Source: Lapillicoccus jejuensis
GTDB lineage: Bacteria; Actinomycetota; Actinomycetes; Actinomycetales; Dermatophilaceae
NCBI RefSeq assembly: GCF_006715055.1
Contig: NZ_VFMN01000001.1
Coordinates: 3,038,001-3,102,000, forward strand
Reading direction: 5' to 3'
Length of the DNA stretch: 64,000 nt
This document shows, in pieces, positions 17,026-24,793 of this stretch (position 1 is the stretch's first letter; each line of letters begins with the position of its first letter). Below the pieces are notes generated by a model. That model ran no database searches. It was not told the origin of the DNA and was given only the letters and a program-made list of their open reading frames with translations. Made by a program: the position numbers and the translations under genes.

Positions 17026-17649
17026 ATGTCCGCATCCCCACGGACCTCGGCGACGCCGTCCACCCTCTCGGGTCGGTGGCGCTCACCCTGGGTCCCGCTC
17101 GTCGTCCGCCTGATCGTCGGCGGCGTCTTCCTCACCTTCGGCACCGCCAAGCTGCTCGACCTCGACACGACCATCCGGTCGGTCCGGGCCTACCAGCTGC
17201 TGCCCGAAGCCGTCGTCCCCGCGGTGGGCTCCGCCCTGCCGCTCGTCGAGGTCGCGCTCGGGCTGCTGCTCGTGCTCGGCGTCCTCACCCGCCCCGTCGC
17301 CGTCGTCACGGCGCTGCTGTCGCTGGCCTTCGTCGTCGGCATCGTCAGTGCCTGGGCGCGGGGCCTGTCCATCGAGTGCGGCTGCTTCGGCAACGGCGGG
17401 TTCACCAACGACCCCGTGCCGGGCTACCTGCGCGAGCTCGCGATCAACGGCGGCGTCCTGCTCGGCTGCGGGCTGCTGCTCGCCCGAGGCGGCGGGCGCT
17501 TCGCGCTCGACCGCGTGCTCGGTCTCGTCGTCGACGAAGGCCGTGCGGACGACGCCGACGACACCGAGGACGCCGAGGACGCCGAGGACACCGACCTCGA
17601 CGACCCCACCGACCTTCCCGACCCGACCCCGTCCAGGAGCACCCGATGA
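17026..17649 (+). CDS. MauE/DoxX-family membrane protein
   Basis: The 207-residue protein has four predicted helices, beginning with VRLIVGGVFLTFGTAKLLDLD (shown in two pieces, about residues 27-47). The MauE-type region includes ECGCFGNGGFTND, which carries two cysteines (about residues 117-119). MauE proteins help form disulfides, and here the gene overlaps a DsbA-like gene by 4 bases (ATGA). The C-terminus is a very acidic tail rich in Asp and Glu. ATG 17026 is preferred over the frame opening at 16966. Together with the next gene it probably forms an oxidative-folding pair at the membrane. Confidence 0.8.
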   Translation: MSASPRTSATPSTLSGRWRSPWVPLVVRLIVGGVFLTFGTAKLLDLDTTIRSVRAYQLLPEAVVPAVGSALPLVEVALGLLLVLGVLTRPVAVVTALLSLAFVVGIVSAWARGLSIECGCFGNGGFTNDPVPGYLRELAINGGVLLGCGLLLARGGGRFALDRVLGLVVDEGRADDADDTEDAEDAEDTDLDDPTDLPDPTPSRSTR

Positions 17650-18434
17650 CCCCTCGTCCCAGCACCCCCACCAGCAGCGCCCGCCCGCCCAAGGGTGGCC
17701 GCGACCGCGACGCCGTCCGCCGCAAGGCCGCCGCGGCCCGGCAGGAGGCCGCACGCCGCGAGGCGCGGCGCCGTACGGTCATCGTCACCGTCGCCGCGGC
17801 GATCGTCCTCGGCATCGTCGCCAGCGTGGTCGTCGTCGTCCAGTCCTCGCGCCGCGACGCCGCGGTCGCCGACGCGCGCAACCCCGCGAACGTCAGCGCC
17901 AGCAACGCGATCGTCGTCGGCGACGCCTCCGCGCCGGTGACGCTGACCGTCTACGAGGACTTCCAGTGCCCGGCCTGCCGCAGCTTCGAGGAGCTCAACG
18001 GCGCGCAGGTCAAGCAGTGGATCGCCGACAAGACGGTCAAGGTGGAGTACCAGCCGATCGCCTTCCTCGACCGCGCCTCGACCGACCGCTACTCGACGCG
18101 CTCGCTCAACGCGGCCGCCGCGGTCGTCGACGCGGCGCCGAGCGCCTTCCCGGCCTTCCACGACGCGCTCTTCGCCAACCAGCCCGCCGAGGGCGGGGCC
18201 GGTCTCACCGACGCCAAGCTCGTCGAGCTCGCCGTCGCGGCCGGGGCGCCGCAGGCGCAGGTCGAGGCGGCCGTCAAGGACGGCGCGTTCGAGGGCTGGG
18301 TCGCGCGGGTCACCGAGGCCGCGTCGCAGGCCGGCGTCAACTCGACCCCGACCGTCAAGGTCGACGGCAAGACCCTCGAGAGCTTCGACCCGAGCGTCGT
18401 CAAGCAGGCGGTCGAGGCGGCCAAGGCCTCCTGA
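17646..18434 (+). CDS. Membrane-anchored DsbA-family thiol oxidoreductase
   Basis: The 262-residue protein starts with an Arg/Lys-rich cytoplasmic segment, then a transmembrane helix (about residues 44-66). The thioredoxin-fold domain lies outside the membrane, beginning at about residue 88 with VGDASAPVTLTVYEDFQCPAC. The active site is CPAC (residues 108-111) and a cis-Pro loop NSTPTVKVDG is near residue 238. It resembles DsbA/DsbG-like proteins of actinobacteria. It overlaps MauE by 4 bases, so the pair is translationally coupled and probably works as oxidase and recycling partner. Confidence 0.9.
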   Translation: MTPRPSTPTSSARPPKGGRDRDAVRRKAAAARQEAARREARRRTVIVTVAAAIVLGIVASVVVVVQSSRRDAAVADARNPANVSASNAIVVGDASAPVTLTVYEDFQCPACRSFEELNGAQVKQWIADKTVKVEYQPIAFLDRASTDRYSTRSLNAAAAVVDAAPSAFPAFHDALFANQPAEGGAGLTDAKLVELAVAAGAPQAQVEAAVKDGAFEGWVARVTEAASQAGVNSTPTVKVDGKTLESFDPSVVKQAVEAAKAS

Positions 18435-18446
18435 CCCCCGGCAGGG

Positions 18447-18458
18447 CGCCGTACGGCG
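18447..18458. repeat. CGCCGTACGGCG palindrome (before GNAT)
   Basis: An exact copy of the 12-nt palindrome, 12 bases after the DsbA stop. Confidence 0.65.
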
Positions 18459-18469
18459 GCGTCACCGGC

Positions 18470-18475
18470 CACACT
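18470..18475 (+). promoter_or_regulatory. Putative -10 for the GNAT gene at 18482
   Basis: CACACT, 6 nt before GTG 18482. Confidence 0.35.
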
Positions 18476-18481
18476 GGTCCG

Positions 18482-19000
18482 GTGACGCCGTCGCTGCGTC
18501 CCGGCACCCCGGGCGAGGCCAGGCTGCTCAGCGACCTCGCACTGCGCAGCAAGGCGCACTGGGGGTACGACGCCGCGTTCCTCGCCGCCTGCCGCGACGA
18601 CCTCACCCTCGGTGCCGGGGCCGCCGAGCGGTCCGTCGTCGCGGAGGCGGACGGTCGGGTCGCCGGCTTCCACCTGCTGCTCGCCGAGGACAGCGAGGCG
18701 CGCGTCGGCCGGCTGGAGATGCTCTTCGTCGACCCGGCCGCGCTGGGCGGTGGGGTCGGCCGGCTCCTCGTGCAGGACGCGGTGTCCCGTGCCGCCGCTC
18801 GCGGGTGGCGGACGCTACGGCTGGACGCCGACCCGCACGCCGAGGCGTTCTACCTGCGGCTCGGTGCGCGGCGCGTCGGCGAGGTGCCCAGCACCGCTGT
18901 CCCCGGCCGCGTCCTGCCGCTGCTCGAGCTCGACGTCGCCGCGGGCAGCGTCGCCCTGCGCGAGCAGGTCGTCGAGGACGTCGACCAGCCGGCGCCGTAG
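18482..19000 (+). CDS. GNAT-family acetyltransferase
   Basis: The 172-residue protein has the GNAT core: an N-terminal helix-rich part, then RVGRLEMLFVDPAALGGGVGRLLVQDAVSRA (about residues 75-105, shown as a location), in which GGGVG is the acetyl-CoA loop, and FYLRLGARRVGEVPS. The start is leaderless-type. The final 186 bases overlap, in antiparallel, the C-terminal part of the minus-strand gene ending at 18815. The substrate is not predictable. Confidence 0.75.
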   Translation: MTPSLRPGTPGEARLLSDLALRSKAHWGYDAAFLAACRDDLTLGAGAAERSVVAEADGRVAGFHLLLAEDSEARVGRLEMLFVDPAALGGGVGRLLVQDAVSRAAARGWRTLRLDADPHAEAFYLRLGARRVGEVPSTAVPGRVLPLLELDVAAGSVALREQVVEDVDQPAP

Positions 19001-19852
19001 GGCGTTGCCGCGCACCGCGAAGCCGCGCTGCGCGGCGACGTACGCCGCCTTGCCCTCGCGGGTCTCGATCCGCACCGGCTCGTAGCCGAGCTCGATGAGG
19101 TCGTACGGCGCCGCGCGCATGTCGAGCTCGCGGATCTCCCGCGCGAGGTCGAAGCAGTCGGCGACGAGGTCCGACGGGACGGCGGGCGAGAGCTTGAAGG
19201 CCCACTTGTAGAGGTCCATCCCGGCGTGCAGGCAGCCGGGCTGCTCGAGCTCGACCTGCCGCTCGCGGGTCGGGCGGATCGCGTTGCGCGACAGGGCCTG
19301 AGGGGTGAAGAAGCGGTACGCGTCGAAGTGGCTGCACGAGATCTGGTGCGCCTCGACGACGGCGTCCGTGCCGTCGGCGCCGAGCCGCAGCGGCCAGTCC
19401 GCGTGGCGCTGCTGCTCGGGGGTCAGCCGGTAGGCCATCGCCCACTCGTGAAGCCCGAAGCAGCCCAGCGTCGCCGGCCGGACGAGCGTGCGGGTCACCA
19501 GCTCGCGCACGAAGCGGACCGTCCCCTGACGAGCGGCGAGGAAGGAGTCGACGTCGAGGACGACGCCGTCGCCGACGACCCGGTGGAAGCGCCAGGTCGG
19601 GCGCTCGTCACCGGCCGCGCCGGCCAGCAGCACGCCGGGGCCGGGGTGCCAGCGGCGCAGCTTGGCGGGGGAGTGCGGGTAGTAGGTGAAGAGGAAGTCC
19701 TCGACCGGGTGCCGGCGCCCGTCGCGGCGGCGCTCGCGGTGGCCGGCCGTCGCCGCGTCGACCCGGGCCGCGTGCGCGGCCTCCCGCTCGCGCCAGACCG
19801 GCGCGGGCAGGACGTCGTACGGCGGGGCGTCGTACGGAGTCGGCTCGGGCAC
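18815..19852 (-). CDS. Protein usually annotated as 3-methyladenine DNA glycosylase, C-terminus overlaps GNAT gene
   Basis: The 345-residue frame starts at GTG 19852. The core includes RRHPVEDFLFTYYPHSPAKLRRWHPG (by location, about residues 46-71), ATLGCFGLHEWAMAYRL, HQISCSHFDAYRFFTP, GCLHAGMDLYKWAFKLSP and EIRELDMRAAPYDLIELGYEPVRIET. From memory this is an actinobacterial family annotated as methyladenine glycosylase, although function is not proven to me. The last 60 or so residues, beyond the LRRRLVDVLDDLLAQG segment, are low-complexity and overlap the GNAT gene, so they may be a non-functional extension. It is divergent from the FAH gene with a leaderless-type start. Confidence 0.7.
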   Translation of the reverse strand: MPEPTPYDAPPYDVLPAPVWREREAAHAARVDAATAGHRERRRDGRRHPVEDFLFTYYPHSPAKLRRWHPGPGVLLAGAAGDERPTWRFHRVVGDGVVLDVDSFLAARQGTVRFVRELVTRTLVRPATLGCFGLHEWAMAYRLTPEQQRHADWPLRLGADGTDAVVEAHQISCSHFDAYRFFTPQALSRNAIRPTRERQVELEQPGCLHAGMDLYKWAFKLSPAVPSDLVADCFDLAREIRELDMRAAPYDLIELGYEPVRIETREGKAAYVAAQRGFAVRGNALRRRLVDVLDDLLAQGDAARGDVELEQRQDAAGDSGAGHLADAPRTEPQVERLGVRVGVQP

Positions 19853-19858
19853 CGCACC

Positions 19859-19864
19859 AGGGTA
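19859..19864 (-). promoter_or_regulatory. Putative -10 for the 345-residue minus-strand gene
   Basis: TACCCT on the minus strand, 6 nt before GTG 19852. The divergent FAH promoter lies 16 bases away. Confidence 0.4.
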
Positions 19865-19879
19865 GGTGGCGCCGCGAAC

Positions 19880-19885
19880 TAGGGT
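19880..19885 (+). promoter_or_regulatory. Putative -10 for the FAH-family gene
   Basis: TAGGGT, 7 nt before ATG 19893. Confidence 0.4.
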
Positions 19886-19892
19886 GGTGACC

Positions 19893-20669
19893 ATGCGCAT
19901 CGCGAGGTTCACGACCGGTGACGACCCCTTCTTCGGCGTCGTCGAGGGCGAGCCGGGGGACGAGGTCCTCCACGTCCTGCAGGGCGACCCGCTCTACGTC
20001 GGCGTGGTGCCGACGCAGACCGTCGTCCCGCTGGAGGAGGCGCGGCTGCTCGCGCCGGTCATCCCGCGCAGCAAGGTCGTCGGCATCGGCCGCAACTACG
20101 TCGACCACGCCAAGGAGCTCGGCAACGACGTCCCCGAGACGCCGCTGATGTTCCTCGCGCCGAACACCGCCGTCGTGGGCCCTGGTGACCCGGTCGTCAT
20201 GCTCGAGGCGAGCAGCGAGATCCACTTCGAGGGCGAGCTCGCCGTCGTCATCGGCAAGATCTGCAAGAACGTCAAGCCGGAGGACGTGCGCGTCTGCGTC
20301 TTCGGCTACACGGTCGCCAACGACGTCACCGCGCGCGACCTGCAGCGCTCCGACGGGCAGTGGGCGCGGGCCAAGGGTTTCGACACCTCCAAGCCGCTCG
20401 GGCCGTGGGTCGAGACCGAGCTCGACCCGGGCGACCTGCGGATCACCACCCGCCTCGACGGCGAGGTCGTCCAGGACGGGCGCACGAGCGACATGGTCTT
20501 CGGCGTGGCCGAGCTCGTCGCGCACGCGTCGTCGGCCTTCACCCTGCTGCCCGGCGACGTCATCCTCACCGGGACGCCCGCCGGCGTCGGCCCGGTGCGC
20601 CAGGGCCAGCGGGTCGAGGTCGAGGTCGAGGGGATCGGGACGCTGTCCAACCCCTTCGTGCGCCGCTGA
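19893..20669 (+). CDS. Fumarylacetoacetate hydrolase (FAH) family protein
   Basis: The 258-residue protein has the FAH-fold C-terminal domain with IGRNYVDHAKELGND, then EIHFEGELAVVIGK, whose glutamates bind a divalent metal, VANDVTARDLQ, and GVAELVAHASSAFTLLPGDVILTGTP. Typical members act on 2-oxo-3-enoate or acylpyruvate substrates. In actinobacteria such a gene is commonly found near gltX, which fits here. The neighbouring pepC is only 23 bases downstream with its own putative start signal. Confidence 0.9.
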   Translation: MRIARFTTGDDPFFGVVEGEPGDEVLHVLQGDPLYVGVVPTQTVVPLEEARLLAPVIPRSKVVGIGRNYVDHAKELGNDVPETPLMFLAPNTAVVGPGDPVVMLEASSEIHFEGELAVVIGKICKNVKPEDVRVCVFGYTVANDVTARDLQRSDGQWARAKGFDTSKPLGPWVETELDPGDLRITTRLDGEVVQDGRTSDMVFGVAELVAHASSAFTLLPGDVILTGTPAGVGPVRQGQRVEVEVEGIGTLSNPFVRR

Positions 20670-20680
20670 CGGAGCGGGGT

Positions 20681-20686
20681 TACGGT
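20681..20686 (+). promoter_or_regulatory. Putative -10 for pepC
   Basis: TACGGT, 6 nt before GTG 20693. Confidence 0.35.
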
Positions 20687-20692
20687 GACCGG

Positions 20693-22036
20693 GTGACTGA
20701 GCTGACACGGGACCAGGTCGAGCGCTACGCCAAGGAGTTCGCGGCCGACCCGGTCGCCCGCCTCCTGCAGAACGCCGTCACGAGGCACCAGGTCGACGAC
20801 GTCGCCCTGGACCGCGACCGGCTGCTCGCCGCCGACCGCTCGATGTCGCACCAGCTGGACGACTGGGCGGCGACCAACCAGAAGCAGAGCGGCCGCTGCT
20901 GGCTGTTCGCCGGCCTCAACCTGCTGCGAGTCGGCGCGGCCGAGAAGCTCGGCGTCAAGGACTTCGAGTTCTCGCAGAACCACCTGCTCTTCTGGGACAA
21001 GCTCGAGAAGGCGAACTTCTGGCTCGAGGGCGTGATCGAGACCGCCGACCGCGAGGTCGACGACCGGACGGTCGCGTTCCTCATGTCCGACCCGACCGGC
21101 GACGGCGGGCAGTGGAACATGTTCGTCGCGCTGGTGCGCAAGTACGGCCTCGTGCCGAAGTCGGCGATGCCCGAGACCGTCGCGTCGTCCTCGACCCGGC
21201 AGCTGAACCGCGACGTGTCGGCGGTGCTGCGCCAGGCCGCCCGCGACCTGCGGGCCCGCGCCGCCGCCGGCGACGACGCAGCCGCCCTCCAGGAGATCAA
21301 GGGAGCGGCCCTGGCGACCGTGCACCGGATCCTCACGCTGCACCTCGGCACCCCGCCCGAGGTCGTGGACTGGCAGTGGCGCGACAAGGACAAGGGCTTC
21401 CACCGCGACGGCCCGCTCACCCCGCAGCAGTTCGCGGAGAAGTACGTGACGATCCCGCTCGACGAGTACGTCTGCCTCGTCGACGACCCGCGGGCCTCGA
21501 GCCCCCGCCACCACGTCTTCACCGTCGAGCACCTCGGCAACGTCGTCGGCGCACCGGACGTCACCTACCTCAACGTCGAGCCGTCGCTGCTCAAGCGGCT
21601 CGCCCGCGAGTCCATCGTCGGCGGCGAGCCGGTGTGGTTCGGCTGCGACGTGAGCCAGCAGTACGAGAAGGAGTCGGGCACCTGGGACGCCCGGCTCTTC
21701 GACTACGACGCCCTCTACGAGCACACCACCGACCTCGACAAGGCCGACCGGCTGCTGCACGGCGCGACGATGATGACCCACGCCATGCTGCTCACCGGCG
21801 TCGACGTCGTCGACACCGAGCACGGCCCCACCGCGCGCCGCTGGCGCGTCGAGAACTCGTGGGGTGGCGACAAGGCCGACAAGGGCTTCAACACGATGGC
21901 CGACGGCTGGTTCGACGAGCACGTCTTCGAGATCGCCGTACGGCGCTCGGCACTGCCGGCCGAGCTGCAGGCACGTCTCGACGAGGAGCCGGTCGTGCTG
22001 CCCGCCTGGGACCCGATGGGCGCCCTCGCCCGCTGA
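20693..22036 (+). CDS. pepC: Aminopeptidase C (C1B bleomycin-hydrolase family)
   Basis: The 447-residue cysteine peptidase removes N-terminal residues from peptides and usually forms a hexamer. The catalytic triad is visible: Gln and Cys in TNQKQSGRCWLFAGLN (C69), His in MMTHAMLLTGVD, and Asn in WRVENSWG near the C-terminus. The length matches bleomycin hydrolases. GTG 20693 follows closely after the FAH stop. The CGCCGTACGGCG palindrome at 21934-21945 lies inside the coding sequence and supplies rare codon GTA. A family A palindrome follows the stop. Confidence 0.94.
   Translation: MTELTRDQVERYAKEFAADPVARLLQNAVTRHQVDDVALDRDRLLAADRSMSHQLDDWAATNQKQSGRCWLFAGLNLLRVGAAEKLGVKDFEFSQNHLLFWDKLEKANFWLEGVIETADREVDDRTVAFLMSDPTGDGGQWNMFVALVRKYGLVPKSAMPETVASSSTRQLNRDVSAVLRQAARDLRARAAAGDDAAALQEIKGAALATVHRILTLHLGTPPEVVDWQWRDKDKGFHRDGPLTPQQFAEKYVTIPLDEYVCLVDDPRASSPRHHVFTVEHLGNVVGAPDVTYLNVEPSLLKRLARESIVGGEPVWFGCDVSQQYEKESGTWDARLFDYDALYEHTTDLDKADRLLHGATMMTHAMLLTGVDVVDTEHGPTARRWRVENSWGGDKADKGFNTMADGWFDEHVFEIAVRRSALPAELQARLDEEPVVLPAWDPMGALAR
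21934..21945. repeat. CGCCGTACGGCG palindrome (inside pepC)
   Basis: An exact copy within the pepC coding sequence, encoding Ala-Val-Arg-Arg with the rare GTA codon. Confidence 0.65.
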
Positions 22037-22055
22037 CCGCTCACCCGGACCACGG

Positions 22056-22105
22056 GCAGCGTCCGCACCGTCGGGGCACCAATGCCCCCGCGGTGCGGAC
22101 GCTGC
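22056..22105. repeat. Family A palindrome, copy 4 (bidirectional terminator candidate)
   Basis: 23-nt arms with one mismatch and one wobble close a CCAA loop. The outer GCGTCCGCACC...GGTGCGGACGC matches copies 1 and 2. It sits in the 75-bp gap between the convergent pepC and TspO-like stops. Confidence 0.85.
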
Positions 22106-22111
22106 GGTCTG

Positions 22112-23041
22112 TCAGGCGGTGACGGTGCGGCCGCGGACCCGGCCGGACGTCGTGCCCGTGCTCGCGCTGGTGCCGTCGGTGCCGTCCGCGCCGTCCGTGC
22201 CCGCTCGGCGGTGGAAGCGCAGCGCGGCGGCCACGACGACGAGGGCCGCGAGGACGGCGGCGACAGCGGTCACCGTCGAGGCGGGCTCGGACGTCGTGCG
22301 GCCGACGGCGATCCAGGCCAGGCCCCAGGCCGACGCGGCGGCGACGGCGTACCGACCGCCGAAGGCGCGCGAGACGACGACGCTGATCAGGGCGACGACG
22401 GCGATGACGACGACGGCGAGCAGGTCGCTGACGGCGTCGGACGGGCGCACCCCGGAGCTGACGAGCGCGGCGGTGACGTTGGCGGCCGTCGCGACGGCGA
22501 CCCAGCCGAGGTAGAGCCCGAACGTGCCGTCGACCACGACGAGCTCCGCGAGGCGCCGGCCGCGGGAGGTCGCGGGCGACGCGGTCGGCGGGATGGCCGT
22601 CAGGCGGCGCACGAGCTCGCCGAGGACGAGCACCAGCGCGAGGATGACGACGACGCTCACCCAGATCCAGCCCTGCTGGGTGACCAGCAGCCAGCCGGCG
22701 TTGAGGAGCATCGACACGGCGGCCAGCCAGCCGGTCGAGCGCATCCGGCGCTGCGTGGCCTGCGACGGCAGCCACTGCCAGATCGTGTAGAGGAACAGCC
22801 CGAGGTAGACCACGGACCAGATCGAGAAGGCGGGGCCGGGCGGGGCGATGCGGGTGGCCTCCGCCGACAGCGCGCCGCCGGAGCTGGTCTCCACGGACGT
22901 GCCGAGCACGCCGACGCCGACGAGGGTGCCGTAGACGCAGAGCACCTCGCTGACGGTGACGACGACCTGGCGGACCCGGTCGGTCGTGGTGGGCCGCGAC
23001 GACGTCGCGGCCGGGACGCTGGTGGCCTGATCACTGAGCAT
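22112..23041 (-). CDS. Tryptophan-rich sensory (TspO/MBR)-related membrane protein
   Basis: The 309-residue protein has about eight to nine hydrophobic segments. TspO-like features include GPAFSIWSVVYLGLFLYTIWQWLPS and LNAGWLLVTQQGWIW in the N-terminal half (quoted by segments, about residues 75-145), with conserved Trp and Pro. Such proteins bind tetrapyrroles or act as regulators; the role here is not known. ATG 23041 has TAAAAT 7 bases upstream, so the mRNA is probably leaderless. It is divergent from a MarR gene, with only 38 bases between starts, so MarR may regulate it. Confidence 0.7.
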   Translation of the reverse strand: MLSDQATSVPAATSSRPTTTDRVRQVVVTVSEVLCVYGTLVGVGVLGTSVETSSGGALSAEATRIAPPGPAFSIWSVVYLGLFLYTIWQWLPSQATQRRMRSTGWLAAVSMLLNAGWLLVTQQGWIWVSVVVILALVLVLGELVRRLTAIPPTASPATSRGRRLAELVVVDGTFGLYLGWVAVATAANVTAALVSSGVRPSDAVSDLLAVVVIAVVALISVVVSRAFGGRYAVAAASAWGLAWIAVGRTTSEPASTVTAVAAVLAALVVVAAALRFHRRAGTDGADGTDGTSASTGTTSGRVRGRTVTA

Positions 23042-23079
23042 GCTGAGTATTTTACGGAGGGGCTGGGTAGCCTGCCACC
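23042..23079. promoter_or_regulatory. TspO-like/MarR divergent promoter region
   Basis: TAAAAT (minus, 23049-23054) and TAGCCT (plus, 23068-23073) lie back to back, each 6-7 nt before a start codon. CTGAG-CATG-CTGAG spans 23034-23047, a short direct repeat with a palindromic centre. MarR proteins usually bind such overlapping promoters, so autoregulation is likely but not proven. Confidence 0.45.
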
Positions 23080-23520
23080 GTGAGCGACGAGGGGACGGTG
23101 CCCGGGGAGGACCCGGCACAGTGGCCCCTCGGGCGGCTGCTGTCGACCGCGGCCCGGCTCGTCGAGCGCGACTGGGACGGCTGGCTCGCCGGCCACGGCG
23201 TCACGCACGCCGGTCTGCTCGCCCTGCACGCGCTCCAGGACGGCCCGCTGACCCAGCGCCAGGTCGCCGCGGCCAGCCGGGTGCAGGAGCAGACGATGAG
23301 CCGCGTTCTCGACCGGCTCGAGCGCTCCGGTCACGTGACCCGCCGCCGCGACGAGCAGGACCGACGACGGCTCGTCGTCGAGGCGACCCCCGACGGTCTC
23401 GACGTCCTCGGCGCGGTGACCCGGGCCGGCGTCAGCGACGAGCTCGTCACCGCGCACCTCGCCGACTCCCCCTCGTTCCGCGCCGAGCTGGTCCGGCTCG
23501 TCGAGGCGCTGCGCGCGTGA
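23080..23520 (+). CDS. MarR-family transcriptional regulator
   Basis: The 146-residue winged-helix protein has THAGLLALHALQDGPLTQRQVAAASRV (about residues 42-68, given by location), a recognition-helix region TMSRVLDRLERSGHVTRR and the wing RDEQDRRRLVVEATPDG. These are standard MarR features, typically dimeric and ligand- or redox-responsive. It is divergent from the TspO-like gene, which is a plausible target. A DUF4037 remnant begins right after its stop, with a CGCCGTACGGCG palindrome at the junction. Confidence 0.9.
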   Translation: MSDEGTVPGEDPAQWPLGRLLSTAARLVERDWDGWLAGHGVTHAGLLALHALQDGPLTQRQVAAASRVQEQTMSRVLDRLERSGHVTRRRDEQDRRRLVVEATPDGLDVLGAVTRAGVSDELVTAHLADSPSFRAELVRLVEALRA

Positions 23521-23532
23521 CGCCGTACGGCG
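23521..23532. repeat. CGCCGTACGGCG palindrome (MarR/DUF4037 junction)
   Basis: An exact copy beginning at the base directly after the MarR stop codon. Confidence 0.7.
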
Positions 23533-23571
23533 ACGGACTGGTCCTTTCTCGACCCGGCGGCGGCGTGGGAC

Positions 23572-24279
23572 GTGGCCGACTGGCTCGCCCTCCCCGGCCA
23601 GGCGGCGCTCGAGGTGACGGCCGGCCCGGTGTGGCGGGACGACACCGGCGAGCCGACCGGCGTCCGGGCGCGGCTGGCGTCGTACCCCCGCGACCTGGCC
23701 GCCGTCCTCGTCGCCGTCGACTGGCAGCGGCTCGCCCAGGAGCTGCCGCTCGTCGGGCGCACGGGGGAGCAGGGCGACGAGCTTGGCTCCCGGGTGGTGA
23801 CCGCGCGGCTGGTCGACGCGGCGCTGCACCTCGGGTTCCTCCTCGAGGGGCGCTGGGCGCCGTACCCCACGTGGCGCGGCACCGTCTTCGCCGGCCTGCC
23901 GCGGTGCGGTGCGCTCGTGCCCGCCCTCACGGCGGCGCTCGCCGCCCCCACCTGGCGCGAGCGTCAGGAGCACCTCGCGCGGGCGCTGCGCGGCCTGTAC
24001 GACGTCCAGCGCGCCGCCGGCCTCGTCGTGGTCGGCCCGGACCCGCTGGAGCCGTTCTTCGACCGGCGCTTCCTCGGGGTGCGGACGGGGGTGACGCAGG
24101 TGCTGCTCGACGGGGTCGATGACGTGGACGCGCGCGCCGCCTTCCCGCTCGGCGCGGTCGAGCAGTGGTGCGGCTCGGTCGACCTGCTCACCGCGCCGGA
24201 CCGGCGCGCGGCGGTGGTCAGGCCGGCCGGTCCAGCGCCGCCCGCAGCCGGCGCCCGGTCCGCGCGACGACCCCGGTGA
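23572..24279 (+). pseudogene. DUF4037-family remnant lacking the nucleotidyltransferase domain
   Basis: The sequence ASYPRDLAAVLVAVDWQRLAQELPLVGRTGEQGDELGSRVVTARLVDAALHLGFLLEGRWAPYPTWRGT (about residues 37-105; given by location) and LARALRGLYDVQRAAGL and FFDRRFLGV match, from memory, the C-terminal half of DUF4037 proteins. The usual N-terminal nucleotidyltransferase half is absent, because the frame is closed by the MarR stop at 23518-23520. The frame between 23521 and 23571 contains TDWSFLDPAAAWDV but no ATG, GTG or TTG, so the first clear start is GTG 23572. It is either a broken relic or a start-less fusion remnant. It also overlaps the TetR 3' end. Confidence 0.6.
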
Positions 24280-24793
24280 GGACCGTGTCGTCGTCGAGGG
24301 CGCGGGCCAGCGTCAGCGCCCCCTGGACGGCGGCGACCGCGTCGAGCGCCGCCTCGGCAGCCTCCGGCTCGCCGACCCCGCCCCTGGAGAGGGCCAGCGC
24401 GAGGGCGTCGACCCAGTCGGCGAAGTAGCGGCGGACCTCACGGGCGGAGGTCTCCTGCTCCGCTCCGAGGGTCATCACCGCGAAGAGGCAGACGCGCTCG
24501 CGGGAGGCGAAGTAGTCCTCGACGACGCGCAAGCTCGCCGACACGGCGTCGGCCGGGTCCGCCCCGGTCCGCAGCGGCCCGAAGACCTGCTCGTCGAACC
24601 AGGCCCGCACCTCGTCGAGCACGGCCCGGGCCATGTCGCTCTTGCCGTCGGGGAAGAAGTGGTAGAGGCTCCCGCGCCCGATGCCGGTCTCCTCGCGGAT
24701 GACCGACAGGGTGGCGCCCTCGAACCCCCGCCGGCGGAAGACGACCGCCAGCTCCCGCACCGCGTCCGACCGGTCGAGGACGGTCCGGGCCAC
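24218..24793 (-). CDS. TetR-family transcriptional regulator
   Basis: The 191-residue protein has an N-terminal helix-turn-helix (residues about 10-50: FRRRGFEGATLSVIREETGIGRGSLYHFF) and a C-terminal ligand-binding domain. GTG 24793 abuts the stop codon of the upstream SnoaL-like gene, so they form one unit. A near-perfect TetR-type palindrome at 25282-25297 lies upstream of that unit. The 3' end overlaps the DUF4037 remnant by 62 bases. Confidence 0.9.
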   Translation of the reverse strand: MARTVLDRSDAVRELAVVFRRRGFEGATLSVIREETGIGRGSLYHFFPDGKSDMARAVLDEVRAWFDEQVFGPLRTGADPADAVSASLRVVEDYFASRERVCLFAVMTLGAEQETSAREVRRYFADWVDALALALSRGGVGEPEAAEAALDAVAAVQGALTLARALDDDTVLTGVVARTGRRLRAALDRPA

